A stretch of 64,000 nt of DNA from Kribbella rubisoli (GTDB lineage Bacteria > Actinomycetota > Actinomycetes > Propionibacteriales > Kribbellaceae): assembly GCF_004217145.1 (NCBI RefSeq), contig NZ_SHKR01000013.1, positions 62,001 through 126,000 on the forward strand. The letters run 5' to 3'. This document shows positions 40,364 to 48,700 of the stretch, piece by piece. Below the pieces are notes generated by a model. It searched no databases, was not told the origin of the DNA, and was given only the letters and a program-made list of their open reading frames with translations. The position numbers and the translations under genes were made by a program. Each line of letters starts with the position of its first letter. The first letter of the stretch is position 1.

Positions 40364-41380
40364 ATGCCGGCTATCCAAGCGGCCGATCTGGTCAAGGAAT
40401 TCAGCCGGCCCGCCGTGCTCCCGGGGCGGTTGCCCAGGTTGCGCGCCCTGTTCAGCACCAAGCGCGAGACTACTCGTGCCGTGAACGGCGTCAACTTCGA
40501 GATCGAGCCGGGGGAGCTGGTCGGGTATCTCGGCCCGAACGGCGCCGGCAAGTCGACGACGATCAAGATGCTGACCGGGATCCTCACCCCGACCTCCGGT
40601 GTCTGCCGGGTGGCCGGGCTGGAGCCGTCCCTCGACCGCGCCCGCAACGCCCGCAACATCGGCGTGGTCTTCGGCCAACGCACCCAGCTCTGGTACGACC
40701 TGCCGTTGCGCGACTCGTTCGAAGTACTCGCGGATCTGTACGACCTCGACCGGTCGGCGTACCTGCGGCGCGTTGGGCTCTTTACCGAGCTGCTCGATCT
40801 GGAGGACTTCCTCGACACCCCGGTTCGCTCGTTGTCGCTGGGCCAGCGGATGCGCGGCGACCTGGTCGCGGCGATGCTGCACGAGCCGTCGATCCTGTTC
40901 CTCGACGAGCCGACCGTGGGGCTCGACGTGGTCGCGAAGGCCCGGTTGACCGAGTTCATCGCGGAGACCAACCGCACCGACGGCACGACGGTCGTCCTCA
41001 CCACGCACGACATGGACGACGTCGAACGGCTCTGCCAGCGGATCATCGTGATCGACTCCGGCACGGTCCTGTACGACGGTGACCTGTCACGGCTGAAGGA
41101 ACGCTTCATGCCGCACCGCTTCCTGGTGCTGACACTTGCCGACCGCAGCATCCGCCGGGTCACCGATATGCCGTACGCGACCGAGGTGGAGACAAGTGCG
41201 GTCGGTGCGGTCCTGCCGTACCCGGACCGCAGCGTCGTACTGCGTTTCGACCCGCGAGAGATCACCACGCCGGAGCTGATCGCCCGGGCGTCGCAGGTAT
41301 ACCAGGTGGACGAGCTGTCGATCGTGGATCCGCGCCTGACCGACGTGATCGCCCAGCTGTACGACGGTTTGCTCACGTGA
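40364..41380 (+). CDS. ABC-2 type exporter ATP-binding protein
   Basis: 338 residues from ATG 40364, which has GGGGAGGG five bases upstream; GTG 40358 lies within that site. Walker A is GYLGPNGAGKSTTIKML near residue 55, the signature LSLGQRMRGDLVAAMLHEP near 150, Walker B ILFLDEPTVGLD near 172, and the switch VVLTTHDMDDVERL near 203. The N-terminal insertion PGRLPRLRALFSTKRETT is typical of the branch that pairs with two different ABC-2 permeases. It is coupled to the first permease by a four-base overlap. Confidence 0.9.
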   Translation: MPAIQAADLVKEFSRPAVLPGRLPRLRALFSTKRETTRAVNGVNFEIEPGELVGYLGPNGAGKSTTIKMLTGILTPTSGVCRVAGLEPSLDRARNARNIGVVFGQRTQLWYDLPLRDSFEVLADLYDLDRSAYLRRVGLFTELLDLEDFLDTPVRSLSLGQRMRGDLVAAMLHEPSILFLDEPTVGLDVVAKARLTEFIAETNRTDGTTVVLTTHDMDDVERLCQRIIVIDSGTVLYDGDLSRLKERFMPHRFLVLTLADRSIRRVTDMPYATEVETSAVGAVLPYPDRSVVLRFDPREITTPELIARASQVYQVDELSIVDPRLTDVIAQLYDGLLT

Positions 41381-42183
41381 GTACGTCGCCGCAGGTCCGC
41401 GCGTTCCGCGGCATGACCCGCGCTGGAACGCGGTCGGTGCTGATCTACCGCGGCGACCTCCTCACCGGTGCGGTGACGCTCGTCATCCAGGTCGTGCTCG
41501 CGATCGCTGTCTGGCGGATCGTGTACGGCGGACGCGGGCCCGTCAACGGTGTGGACGCCAGCACCGCCGTCGCGTACGCGGCGATCGCGGCGTGCCTGCA
41601 GTCGGCGCTGCTGCCGTGGCAGTTCTCGTCGCTGCCGATGCGGATCCGCAGCGGTCAGATCGCCACTGACCTGACCCGGCCGCTCGGTCTGATGTGGCAG
41701 GCCCTGGGACAGAACCTCGGTGTACTGCTCGCCCGGCTGCCGCTGGCTGCTGTCGGTCTGGCGGCCGCCGGCGTCCTCGGTGCATTGGTGCTGCCCCCGG
41801 ATGGAGCGGCGCTGCTGCTCGCGGTCGTCGCCACGGTGGTCGGAGCGTTGATCGCGATGCTGTGCAACTTGATCGTGTCCATGGTGGCGTTCTGGACGCT
41901 CGAGATCAGTGGGCCGCTGATCGTCTACCGGTTCGGCAGTTCGTTCTTGTCAGGGTCGCTGATTCCGCTGTGGTTCATGCCGGGGTGGCTGCGGTCGTCG
42001 ATCGAGTGGTTGCCGTTCCAGGCGCAGGTCTACACGCCGGTGTCGCTGTATCTGGGTCAGACCCGCGGGATCGAAGCGCTGGCTCTGGTGGGGATGCAGC
42101 TGGTGTGGTTCGCGGTCCTCACGCTGCTCCTGCAGGCGGTCTGGCGGCGAGCCCGGCACAAGGTGGTGGTCCAAGGTGGCTGA
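41377..42183 (+). CDS. ABC-2 family permease, first of two
   Basis: 268 residues with about six membrane helices (for example GAVTLVIQVVLAIAVWRIVY and LLLAVVATVVGALIAMLCNL). LLPWQFSSLPMRIRSGQIAT, followed by DLTRPLG, is the conserved cytoplasmic loop of this ABC-2 subgroup. It starts inside the end of the ATPase gene as GTGA and overlaps the second permease gene by eight bases. The transported substrate is unknown. Confidence 0.85.
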   Translation: MSTSPQVRAFRGMTRAGTRSVLIYRGDLLTGAVTLVIQVVLAIAVWRIVYGGRGPVNGVDASTAVAYAAIAACLQSALLPWQFSSLPMRIRSGQIATDLTRPLGLMWQALGQNLGVLLARLPLAAVGLAAAGVLGALVLPPDGAALLLAVVATVVGALIAMLCNLIVSMVAFWTLEISGPLIVYRFGSSFLSGSLIPLWFMPGWLRSSIEWLPFQAQVYTPVSLYLGQTRGIEALALVGMQLVWFAVLTLLLQAVWRRARHKVVVQGG

Positions 42184-42990
42184 TCACGGGCCGTCGTGGT
42201 TCCGGCAGTACGTGATCCTCGAACGCGCCGCGTTGCGGGCCCAGCTCCAGTACCGCGTGAACTTCTGGACCACGTTGATCGGCGGCGTGGCCTTCCAGGG
42301 AACGCAGTTGCTGTTCCTGGGCGTGCTGCTGTCGAAGTTCGGGATGATCGCGGGCTGGGGGTTTCCGGAGGTCGCGTTCGTGTTCTCGATGCGGCTGGCC
42401 TCGCACGCGTTGTACGTCGTACCGTTCGGCTCGCTGATGATGACCGACTTCATCGTGCGCGAGGGTGACTTCGACCGGTATCTGCTGCGTCCGGTCAGTC
42501 CGTTCCTGCAGTTGGTCACGCGTGAATTCCGGTTGATGGCGCTCGGGGACGGGCTCCTGGGGTCGGTGCGCTGATCATCTTCAGCTGGCACGCGCCCGTC
42601 GACTGGACGGCGCCGAAGCTCGTCTACCTGATCCTCGCGGTCGTCGGCGGCAGCCTGGTCGAAACCGGCATCCAGACCTTCTTCTGCGGCCTGTCCTTCC
42701 TGGCCACCTCGACGTTCTCGCTCCGGATCTTCGCCGACGACATGATCACCCGTTTCTCCGGCTACCCGCTGACGATGTTCGGCCGCGGTGTCTTCTTCGG
42801 CTTCTGCACGGCCTTCCCGATGGCGTTCATCGCGTTCCTTCCCGCCACGGTCCTGCTCGGCCGCGCCGCCGACGTACCCCTTCCCGGCTGGCTCATCGTG
42901 GCGTCGCCGGTCGTCGGGCTCGCGGTTTTCGCGCTCGGGTACGCCTGCTTCGTCCGCATGCTCCCCAGGTACACGAGCCCCGGTAGCTGA
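42176..42990 (+). pseudogene. Second ABC-2 permease, interrupted by a one-base frameshift
   Basis: From GTG 42176 the frame reads a normal ABC-2 permease start (WFRQYVILERAALRAQLQYR) for 125 residues, then hits TGA at 42572-42574. The homologous sequence continues at once in the -1 frame from 42562 (GALIIFSWHAPVDWTAPKLV) to the stop at 42988-42990, giving about 270 residues in all. The break falls in GGGG at 42559-42562. One more G would restore the frame. A real mutation, a sequencing error, or slippage at this run are all possible. The first two genes of the transporter are intact. Confidence 0.8.
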
Positions 42991-43085
42991 CCCAGCGAAG
43001 GGCCTGTGGATAACTTCCGCGGCGGTCCGGCGATTTTTGCGAGGCTTCTCTCGTGAGGTTGTCGACCGGCGGATCGGGGAGTCAG

Positions 43086-43847
43086 ATGAGCGACAGCAGC
43101 GAGGAACAGTCACCGTTCGGCCGCGGGTTCATCGCGGCGAGCATCGTCATCGGCGCGGTGGTGGTCTGCGGCGCGGTGCTGCTGATCGGGAGCTTCACGT
43201 CCTCCGGCACGGCGCCGGCGGTTGGACAGGCTCAGCAGCAAGCTGTCGTGCCTGGTCGCTCGGAGCCGGTTGCTCCTGCGACACCGGTCAGCTCTCGTCC
43301 CGCTAGCTCGACCGGCTGCAACCGCAGTACTGGCGATCAGTCGGTCCCGCAGCAGCCGCCCGCGGTGGACGGCTGGGAGGTGAGCAGCCGCATCGTCGTA
43401 CCCCGTTCGTCCGGGTTCGGGCCGGCGAGGACGGACGCCGACGGGTTCCGCCGGTGCTTCGCTCATTCGCCGACCGGGGCGGTGTACGCCGCCTACAGCG
43501 CGTACGCCGCGATGGCCGATCAGGACAAGGTGGTCGCCACGGCGCGCAAGCTGATGGTGCCCGGCCCTGGCACCGACGCGCTGATCCGCGAGCTGCAGAC
43601 CGACCAGTCGGCCAGCGGGTACACCGTGCCGCAGGTCGCTGGGTACCGCGTGATCGACGCGAGCCCGGATCGCGTCAGCCTGATGCTCGCCACCTCGGTC
43701 AACTCGGCGTACATGAGCCTCACGCTGACGCTCGTGTGGCACGGCGGCGACTGGCTCTTGCAACCACCCGCGGCCGGCGAGCCGGTCGGCGCGCCGTTCG
43801 CCCAGCACCGTGACCTGTCCGACTTCGTTGCCTGGAGTGGTGTCTGA
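43086..43847 (+). CDS. Membrane-anchored protein preceding a VirB6/TrbL-like gene, function unknown
   Basis: 253 residues from ATG 43086, with GGGGAG four bases upstream. Residues about 17-37 form one membrane helix (FIAASIVIGAVVVCGAVLLI); the rest is outside the membrane, with a Ser/Pro/Gln-rich linker and then a compact domain (CFAHSPTGAVYAAYSAYAAM; MSLTLTLVWHGGDWLL). The final strand pattern resembles the VirB8/NTF2-like domains of conjugation proteins, but that is only a visual impression. Its stop overlaps the next ATG by one base (TGATG), so the two are coupled. Confidence 0.65.
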   Translation: MSDSSEEQSPFGRGFIAASIVIGAVVVCGAVLLIGSFTSSGTAPAVGQAQQQAVVPGRSEPVAPATPVSSRPASSTGCNRSTGDQSVPQQPPAVDGWEVSSRIVVPRSSGFGPARTDADGFRRCFAHSPTGAVYAAYSAYAAMADQDKVVATARKLMVPGPGTDALIRELQTDQSASGYTVPQVAGYRVIDASPDRVSLMLATSVNSAYMSLTLTLVWHGGDWLLQPPAAGEPVGAPFAQHRDLSDFVAWSGV

Positions 43848-45127
43848 TGTGCGGAAAAATGGATCTCGGTTGCTACATCCAGGACGGCTTCCAGTCCGTG
43901 GCGACCAGTGCGATGGACCAGCTCCAGCAGGCGATCACCGAGGGCGCGCTGAACACGCTGAACGCGATGACGTTCTGGCTCAAGCCCGAAGCCCCGAATC
44001 TGCTGGGCACGGAGCACGGCGACTCCTGGACGAACAGCGGCACCGTCGAGTTTCTGCAGAGCAAGCTGCTCAGCGTCACGGCAGCTGTCTTCGTCGTCTC
44101 CGTGCTCGTGGCCGGGATGCGGATCGCCTGGGAGCAGCGGGCGCGACCGTTGCAGGAGCTGCTGAAGGCCGTCGTGACTTTCGTGGTGGTGGGAGCGGCC
44201 GGGACTGCGACGCTGCAGGTTCTGGCGACGTGGTCGGACGGCTTCTCGGTGTACGTCGTCGATCAGGTGGCCGGTGACATGAAGCTGGAGGCGGCCTTCG
44301 GCGGTACCTCGCCCCATGAGCTGTTCGCGTCCGCGATGCCCGGGTTCGTGGCCATCATGACCGGCCTGGCGGTGATCGTGGCTTCGGCGGTGCAGATCGT
44401 GCTCATGCTGATCCGCTCAGCCATGCTGGTGTTGCTCGCAGGAGCGTTCCCGTTGGCCGCCGCCGCGACCAACACGGAGATCGGGCGGAACTGGTTCAAG
44501 AAGTTCTGCGGCTGGTCGCTGGCCTTCGTCGCGTACAAACCCGCGGCAGCGCTGGTCTACGCGGCGGCGATGAAGATGGCTGAGGACCAGCCGTCGAGTG
44601 CGAGCGCCGGCGTGGTGCAGGCGATGGGCGGGATGATGATGCTTCTGCTGGCGATCTTCGCGCTGCCGGCGCTGATGCGCTTCATGGTTCCGGTCACCGC
44701 GGCCGTGGCCGGTGGGAGCGCCGGGATGGGCAGTTCGGTGGCGGATCCCGGTGGGATGGCGACCGGTGCTATCAACATCGGCAGCTCCGGCGCGGGATTC
44801 GGCGGCGGACGAGGCGCCGGGAGCTCGGCCGGCGGTGCCGGGGCAGGTGCGGGTGGCGCGACCGGCGCGCAGACGGTCGGCGCGGGTGCGAAGGCCGCCG
44901 GAGCGATCGCTGGACCGGCGGGCATCGGCCTCGCGGCCGCACGAAAGGCCGGCGGCTCCTTGGCCGGAGCAGCCGCACACTCCGCCGGCGAGTCCGGAGG
45001 CGGCGCGATCACCCCGTCCTCCGCCCGCGGCCCGATGTCCGGCCGCTCAGGCTCCCGCTCCCACCGCAGCAACCCACCCGCCCGCCAGCGCACCCCCGAA
45101 CCCGTCGGCCCGACCGGCTCCGGCTGA
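43847..45127 (+). CDS. VirB6/TrbL-like conjugal transfer membrane protein
   Basis: 426 residues. Six or seven membrane helices occupy about 70-300 (LLSVTAAVFVVSVLVAGMRI; ELLKAVVTFVVVGAAGTATL; MMMLLLAIFALPALMRFMVP). AGAFPLAAAATNTEIGRNWF followed by KKFCGWSLAFVAYKPAAAL is the region shared by TrbL/VirB6-like proteins. A low-complexity Gly/Ala/Ser tail of about 120 residues follows and ends EPVGPTGSG. In actinomycetes such genes normally precede a PrgI-like protein, a VirB4 ATPase and further type IV secretion genes; none are present here. The last 27 bases are the first unit of a 63-base tandem repeat. Confidence 0.75.
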   Translation: MCGKMDLGCYIQDGFQSVATSAMDQLQQAITEGALNTLNAMTFWLKPEAPNLLGTEHGDSWTNSGTVEFLQSKLLSVTAAVFVVSVLVAGMRIAWEQRARPLQELLKAVVTFVVVGAAGTATLQVLATWSDGFSVYVVDQVAGDMKLEAAFGGTSPHELFASAMPGFVAIMTGLAVIVASAVQIVLMLIRSAMLVLLAGAFPLAAAATNTEIGRNWFKKFCGWSLAFVAYKPAAALVYAAAMKMAEDQPSSASAGVVQAMGGMMMLLLAIFALPALMRFMVPVTAAVAGGSAGMGSSVADPGGMATGAINIGSSGAGFGGGRGAGSSAGGAGAGAGGATGAQTVGAGAKAAGAIAGPAGIGLAAARKAGGSLAGAAAHSAGESGGGAITPSSARGPMSGRSGSRSHRSNPPARQRTPEPVGPTGSG

Positions 45128-45244
45128 TCGCACTCGCTGCCCCCGCGCGTCCAACCCGCCGCTCCCGTCGGCCAGACCGGCGCTGGATGATCGCCCTCGC
45201 CGTCCCGCGCGTTCAAGCCCGGCCTGCCCCGGTCGGCCTGACGG
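45101..45244 (+). repeat. 63-base tandem repeat over and past the 3' end of the TrbL-like gene
   Basis: Units begin at 45101, 45164 and 45227, each with CCC(C)G(G)TCGGCC followed by a GACCGG or GACGG. The first two share most positions, including the TGATCGC that follows the stop; the third is partial. The period is a multiple of three, and the second unit still encodes APVGQTGAG and a stop in the frame of the TrbL-like protein. This is a duplication of the gene's own tail. Confidence 0.75.
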
Positions 45245-45260
45245 ATGAAAGCATGAGCTG

Positions 45261-46031
45261 ATGGACCGGATTGCGCTGATCTCCGACGTACACGGGAACC
45301 TGACAGCGCTGGAGGCGGTCCTGGCGGACATCTCCGCCCGAGGGATCACGCGGATCTTCAACCTCGGCGACAACGTCGGCAAGGGCCCGCGGGGTCAGGC
45401 GGTCGTGGATCGGTGCCGCGAGGTCTGCGAGGTGAACATCCTCGGGAACTGGGACGACCTCCTCCCCGACCCCGACCGCGTGGACGACCGCGAGGCGCTG
45501 AGGTGGTGGAAGAAGGAGCTGCGCGAGGATCAGCGGGCCTGGCTGCGAGCGCTCCCGTTCTCGCACGACTTCCTGATGAGCGGTCAGCAGGTGCGCCTGT
45601 TCCACGCCTCGTCGAAGAGCGTTCACCACCGGATCTCGTTCGATCACGACGAATCGCAGTACCTGAGCTTCTTCGAGAACACCCCGGCCACCGGCGACGG
45701 GCCGGTACCGTCCGTGGTCGGGTACGCCGACATTCACGACGCGTACTTCGAGGAGGACCGCGGCCGCACCCTCTTCAACACCGGCTCGGTCGGCAACAGC
45801 CTCGGCGACCCGACACCGATCTACGTGATCCTCGAAGGCGTCATGGATTCACCCGACCCGGCCCCGTTCTCGATCCAGTTCGTCCGAGTCCCGTACGACG
45901 CCCCCGCCGAACTGGCCATCGCCCGCGACCTCGAAATGCCGGAACTCGACGGCTACGAGGCCGAGATCATCCACGGCATCTACCGCACCGACCTCTACAA
46001 CAACACCGAGTTCGGCTACCACCGCCACTAG
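45261..46031 (+). CDS. Metallophosphoesterase (calcineurin-like, YfcE/MPE_2 group)
   Basis: 256 residues. The metal-site motifs are in order: LISDVHGN at residues 6-13, FNLGDNVGKGP near 35, ILGNWDD near 60 (tryptophan where GNHD is usual), FHASSKSVHH near 115, VGYADIHDAYF near 155 (aspartate in the usual GHTH position) and FNTGSVGNSLGD near 175. Two metal-ligand positions thus differ from the textbook pattern, though GNWD is common in this subgroup. It likely cleaves a phosphodiester or phosphomonoester; the substrate is unknown. Confidence 0.85.
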   Translation: MDRIALISDVHGNLTALEAVLADISARGITRIFNLGDNVGKGPRGQAVVDRCREVCEVNILGNWDDLLPDPDRVDDREALRWWKKELREDQRAWLRALPFSHDFLMSGQQVRLFHASSKSVHHRISFDHDESQYLSFFENTPATGDGPVPSVVGYADIHDAYFEEDRGRTLFNTGSVGNSLGDPTPIYVILEGVMDSPDPAPFSIQFVRVPYDAPAELAIARDLEMPELDGYEAEIIHGIYRTDLYNNTEFGYHRH

Positions 46032-46115
46032 CCCTCACCGCAACTATCCCCAGCTTTTTCCACAGCTGTGAATTCGGTGCCGTCAGCAACAATCTGCCGC
46101 CTGTTCACCTCTCGG

Positions 46116-46760
46116 TCACTTGACCAGCAGGGTCTCGGATCCCACCGGCTTGTAGCCGGCGGCCAGGAAGGCCCGGACTGAGGCGGCGTTGCCGGGGGTT
46201 ATCTGGGCCCAGACCGAGGTGTTCGGCGGGATGAGGGCTCGAGCGGCGCGGGCCAGTCGGCGGCCGTGACCTTGGTTGTGGTGGGCGTCGGGGAGCTCGA
46301 TGGCGCATTCGATGCGGTCGGCCAGGCCGCGGCCGATGATGACCACGCCGCCGCGTACGTCGCCGTACACGTGGACGTCGGTTCGGCACTCCAGCGCCCG
46401 CTGCACGCGGGGATGGCTGTGGTCGCTGAGGACGGCGAGGTCCTCGATGGCGGCGGCGCGTTTGCCGGGATTGGTGATGGCGGGGGCCAGGAACATCGCG
46501 TCGTTCGAGCTGACATGACGGCCGGTCAGCTCGGCCAGGGCCGTGAGGAACGGCGGATTGGTCGGCGCGGCCAGGTCGCCCACCGGGATCTGCTCGGCGA
46601 CCCACGACGGACTGACGTCTGCGGCGATGACGATGTGGCCGGTGAACGCGACCACGGCGGACTCGCGCTCCGACGGCGCCGGCACGACCCTGACGCTGAG
46701 GTCCGGGGCCGGGAAGACGCCGTTTTCGACGCCACGCAGAATGTCAGCAAGAGTTGTCAT
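46116..46760 (-). CDS. GNAT-family N-acetyltransferase-like protein
   Basis: 214 residues from ATG 46760 (MTTLADILRGVENG); ATG 46769 adds three residues. The N-terminal half, up to TNPGKRAAAIEDLAVLSDHS, is not standard. The C-terminal half has DVRGGVVIIGRGLADRIECA, then HHNQGHGRRLARAARALI, which matches the acetyl-CoA pyrophosphate loop Q/R-x-x-G-x-G/A, then PGNAASVRAFLAAGYKPVGS as in GNAT motif B. The acceptor is unknown. It is convergent with the metallophosphoesterase gene. Confidence 0.8.
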   Translation of the reverse strand: MTTLADILRGVENGVFPAPDLSVRVVPAPSERESAVVAFTGHIVIAADVSPSWVAEQIPVGDLAAPTNPPFLTALAELTGRHVSSNDAMFLAPAITNPGKRAAAIEDLAVLSDHSHPRVQRALECRTDVHVYGDVRGGVVIIGRGLADRIECAIELPDAHHNQGHGRRLARAARALIPPNTSVWAQITPGNAASVRAFLAAGYKPVGSETLLVK

Positions 46761-46816
46761 CACGAGCATTGTCGCGGAGATCCCGTGTCACGCTCAGACG
46801 CCACGGAGGCAGCACG

Positions 46817-47743
46817 ATGCGGAAACCGCAGCTGGTGAAGGCCGAGGGGTTGCCGGACCGGGTCACGATCTACGAGGTCGGGCCGCGGGACGGGCTGCAG
46901 AACGAGTCGGCGATCGTCGACGTCGCGGTCAAGGCCGAGTTCATCCGGCGGTTGCTGGACGCGGGCCTGACCACGGTCGAGACGACCAGCTTCGTGCACC
47001 CGAAGTGGGTCCCGCAGATGGCCGACGCCGCCGAGTTGCTCGACCAACTCGAGATTCCCGACGGCGTACGCGCGCCGGTGCTGGTCCCGAACGAGCGCGG
47101 CCTCGACCGTGCGCTGGCGGCCGGCGTCCGGGAGATCGCGATCTTTGCCAGCGCGACCGAGACGTTCGCGTCGAAGAACCTCAACTCCACGCTCGACGAC
47201 CAGTTCGCCATGTTCACGCCGACCATCCAGCGCGCGTTGAGCCAGGGATTGAGCGTCCGCGGCTACGTGTCGATGTGTTACGGCGACCCGTGGGAGGGCG
47301 ACGTACCGATCGACCAGGTCGTCAAGGTCGGCGCGCAGCTGGTCGACCTCGGCTGCCACGAACTCTCCCTCGGCGACACGATCGGCGTAGCCACCCCCGG
47401 CCAGGTCACCGCGCTGATCACCGCCTTCGGCGCAGCCGGCGTGGGAGTCGACAAGCTGGCGGTGCACTTCCACGACACCTACGGCCAGGCGCTGGCCAAC
47501 ACCCTGACCGCCTTCCGCGAGGGCGTCACCACAGTCGACAGCTCAGCCGGCGGCCTCGGCGGCTGCCCGTACGCCGAGAGCGCGACCGGCAACCTCGCCA
47601 CCGAAGACCTGCTCTGGCAGCTCGACGGCCTAGGCATCCACACCGGCGTCGACCTGCTGAAACTGGTCGAAACCAGCACCTGGATGGCCGACCAGCTAGG
47701 CAAGCCCTCCCCGAGCCGAGTCGTACAGGCCCTCGCCGGCTGA
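46817..47743 (+). CDS. mvaB: Hydroxymethylglutaryl-CoA lyase
   Basis: 308 residues, a TIM barrel of the DRE metallolyase family. TIYEVGPRDGLQNE near residue 18 carries the catalytic Arg-Asp pair, VETTSFVHPKWVPQM the next strand, LAVHFHDTYGQALANTLTAF near 215 the metal-binding H-x-H, and SSAGGLGGCPYAESATGN near 245 the flexible-loop cysteine. It cleaves HMG-CoA to acetyl-CoA and acetoacetate, the last step of leucine and acyclic-terpene breakdown. It could serve the carboxylase operon at 2544-13031 although it lies 34 kb away. GGAGG lies about eight bases before the ATG. Confidence 0.92.
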   Translation: MRKPQLVKAEGLPDRVTIYEVGPRDGLQNESAIVDVAVKAEFIRRLLDAGLTTVETTSFVHPKWVPQMADAAELLDQLEIPDGVRAPVLVPNERGLDRALAAGVREIAIFASATETFASKNLNSTLDDQFAMFTPTIQRALSQGLSVRGYVSMCYGDPWEGDVPIDQVVKVGAQLVDLGCHELSLGDTIGVATPGQVTALITAFGAAGVGVDKLAVHFHDTYGQALANTLTAFREGVTTVDSSAGGLGGCPYAESATGNLATEDLLWQLDGLGIHTGVDLLKLVETSTWMADQLGKPSPSRVVQALAG

Positions 47744-47841
47744 CACCTCGCCCCTGCCCTTTCCGCTTCAAGTCTATCGACGAGCGTCTCAACCCAGTCG
47801 GAGTTGTCCACAGGCGGCTCTGGCGGCGCGAAACTGTCGGT

Positions 47842-47863
47842 GGGGTGGGTCAGAGTGGGTGGG
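47842..47863 (+). other. Candidate G-quadruplex over the translation start of the MmyB-type regulator
   Basis: Four G-runs (47842-47845, 47847-47849, 47857-47859, 47861-47863) with loops of 1, 7 and 1 bases meet the usual G3+N1-7 rule. The last run ends in the G of the GTG start codon. On the coding strand, so also in the mRNA, it would cover the ribosome-binding region. Confidence 0.5.
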
Positions 47864-48699
47864 TGAGTGCGCAGCGGGCTGAGCTTGGGGAGTTTTTGAA
47901 GGCGCGGCGGGCGCGGGTGGCTCCTGAGGATGTGGGGCTGCCCGGCGGCGGGCGTCGGCGTACGCCTGGGTTGCGGCGGGAGGAGCTGGCGCAGTTGGCC
48001 GGCGTTGGCGTGACTTGGTACACGTGGCTTGAGCAGGGGCGGCCGATCAACGCCAGCGGGCAGGTGCTCGACGCAGTCGCGACGACGCTCAAACTCAGTC
48101 CGGTCGAGCGCGAACACCTGTACCGCTTGGCCGAGGCGACGCCTGTGCGGTTACCGCGTACGACCGATTGCGCGAGCGAGGCGGTGTTCGGCGAGATCGT
48201 GGAGGCACTCGACCCGTTGCCCGCGGTGATCACCAACACGCGGTTCGACATCGTCCGGGCCAACCGCGCGTACAACGACCTGTTCCACGACTGGCACCAG
48301 CTGCCCTGCATCCACAAGAACCTGCTCTGGTGCATCATCACCGAGCCCGCCGCCCGCGCCCAGCTGCTGAACTACGACACCGAGGTCCCGTACATCGTCG
48401 GTCGCCTGCGCTCGGCGTACGCCGGACACATCGGCGACCCGGACTGGGAGACCGACCTCGAGCGGCTGCAGGCGATCAGCCCCGAGTTCACCCAACTGTG
48501 GTCGCGCCACGAGGTAGCAGCCTGTACGCCGCGCGAGCGCCGCATCGTCAACCCAGCCGTCGGCGAACTGCACTTCACCATCACCGAGCTGGCCATCCCC
48601 GCCCACCCGGACCTGGTCCTCTTCGTCGAGACCCCCGCCAACGAGGACACGCGCGCGAAACTCCCGCAGACCCGTCGGCCTGTGAGCGTGACCGCCTAG
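47863..48699 (+). CDS. XRE-family regulator with MmyB-like ligand domain
   Basis: 278 residues from GTG 47863; GTG 47845 in the same frame is an alternative. The N-terminal helix-turn-helix (RAELGEFLKARRARVAPEDV; TPGLRREELAQLAGVGVTWY; TWLEQGRPINAS) is the pattern of SCO4944/MmyB-type regulators. The C-terminal domain about 105-275 has PAVITNTRFDIVRANRAYND and RIVNPAVGELHFTITELAIP, the PAS-like MmyB ligand fold that binds a fatty acid or similar. Such regulators often control a divergent dehydrogenase, but none is next to this gene. Confidence 0.9.
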   Translation: MSAQRAELGEFLKARRARVAPEDVGLPGGGRRRTPGLRREELAQLAGVGVTWYTWLEQGRPINASGQVLDAVATTLKLSPVEREHLYRLAEATPVRLPRTTDCASEAVFGEIVEALDPLPAVITNTRFDIVRANRAYNDLFHDWHQLPCIHKNLLWCIITEPAARAQLLNYDTEVPYIVGRLRSAYAGHIGDPDWETDLERLQAISPEFTQLWSRHEVAACTPRERRIVNPAVGELHFTITELAIPAHPDLVLFVETPANEDTRAKLPQTRRPVSVTA

Positions 48700-48700
48700 A

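Noticed and set aside
46062..46071. CACAGCTGTG palindrome between convergent metallophosphoesterase and acetyltransferase genes
   Set aside because: Short, lies between two 3' ends where no operator is expected, and has no U-run or longer stem to act as a terminator.
46543..47862. 440-codon N-terminal extension of the MmyB-type regulator
   Set aside because: It is a shadow of the acetyltransferase and HMG-CoA lyase genes; the regulator domain starts only at 47863.
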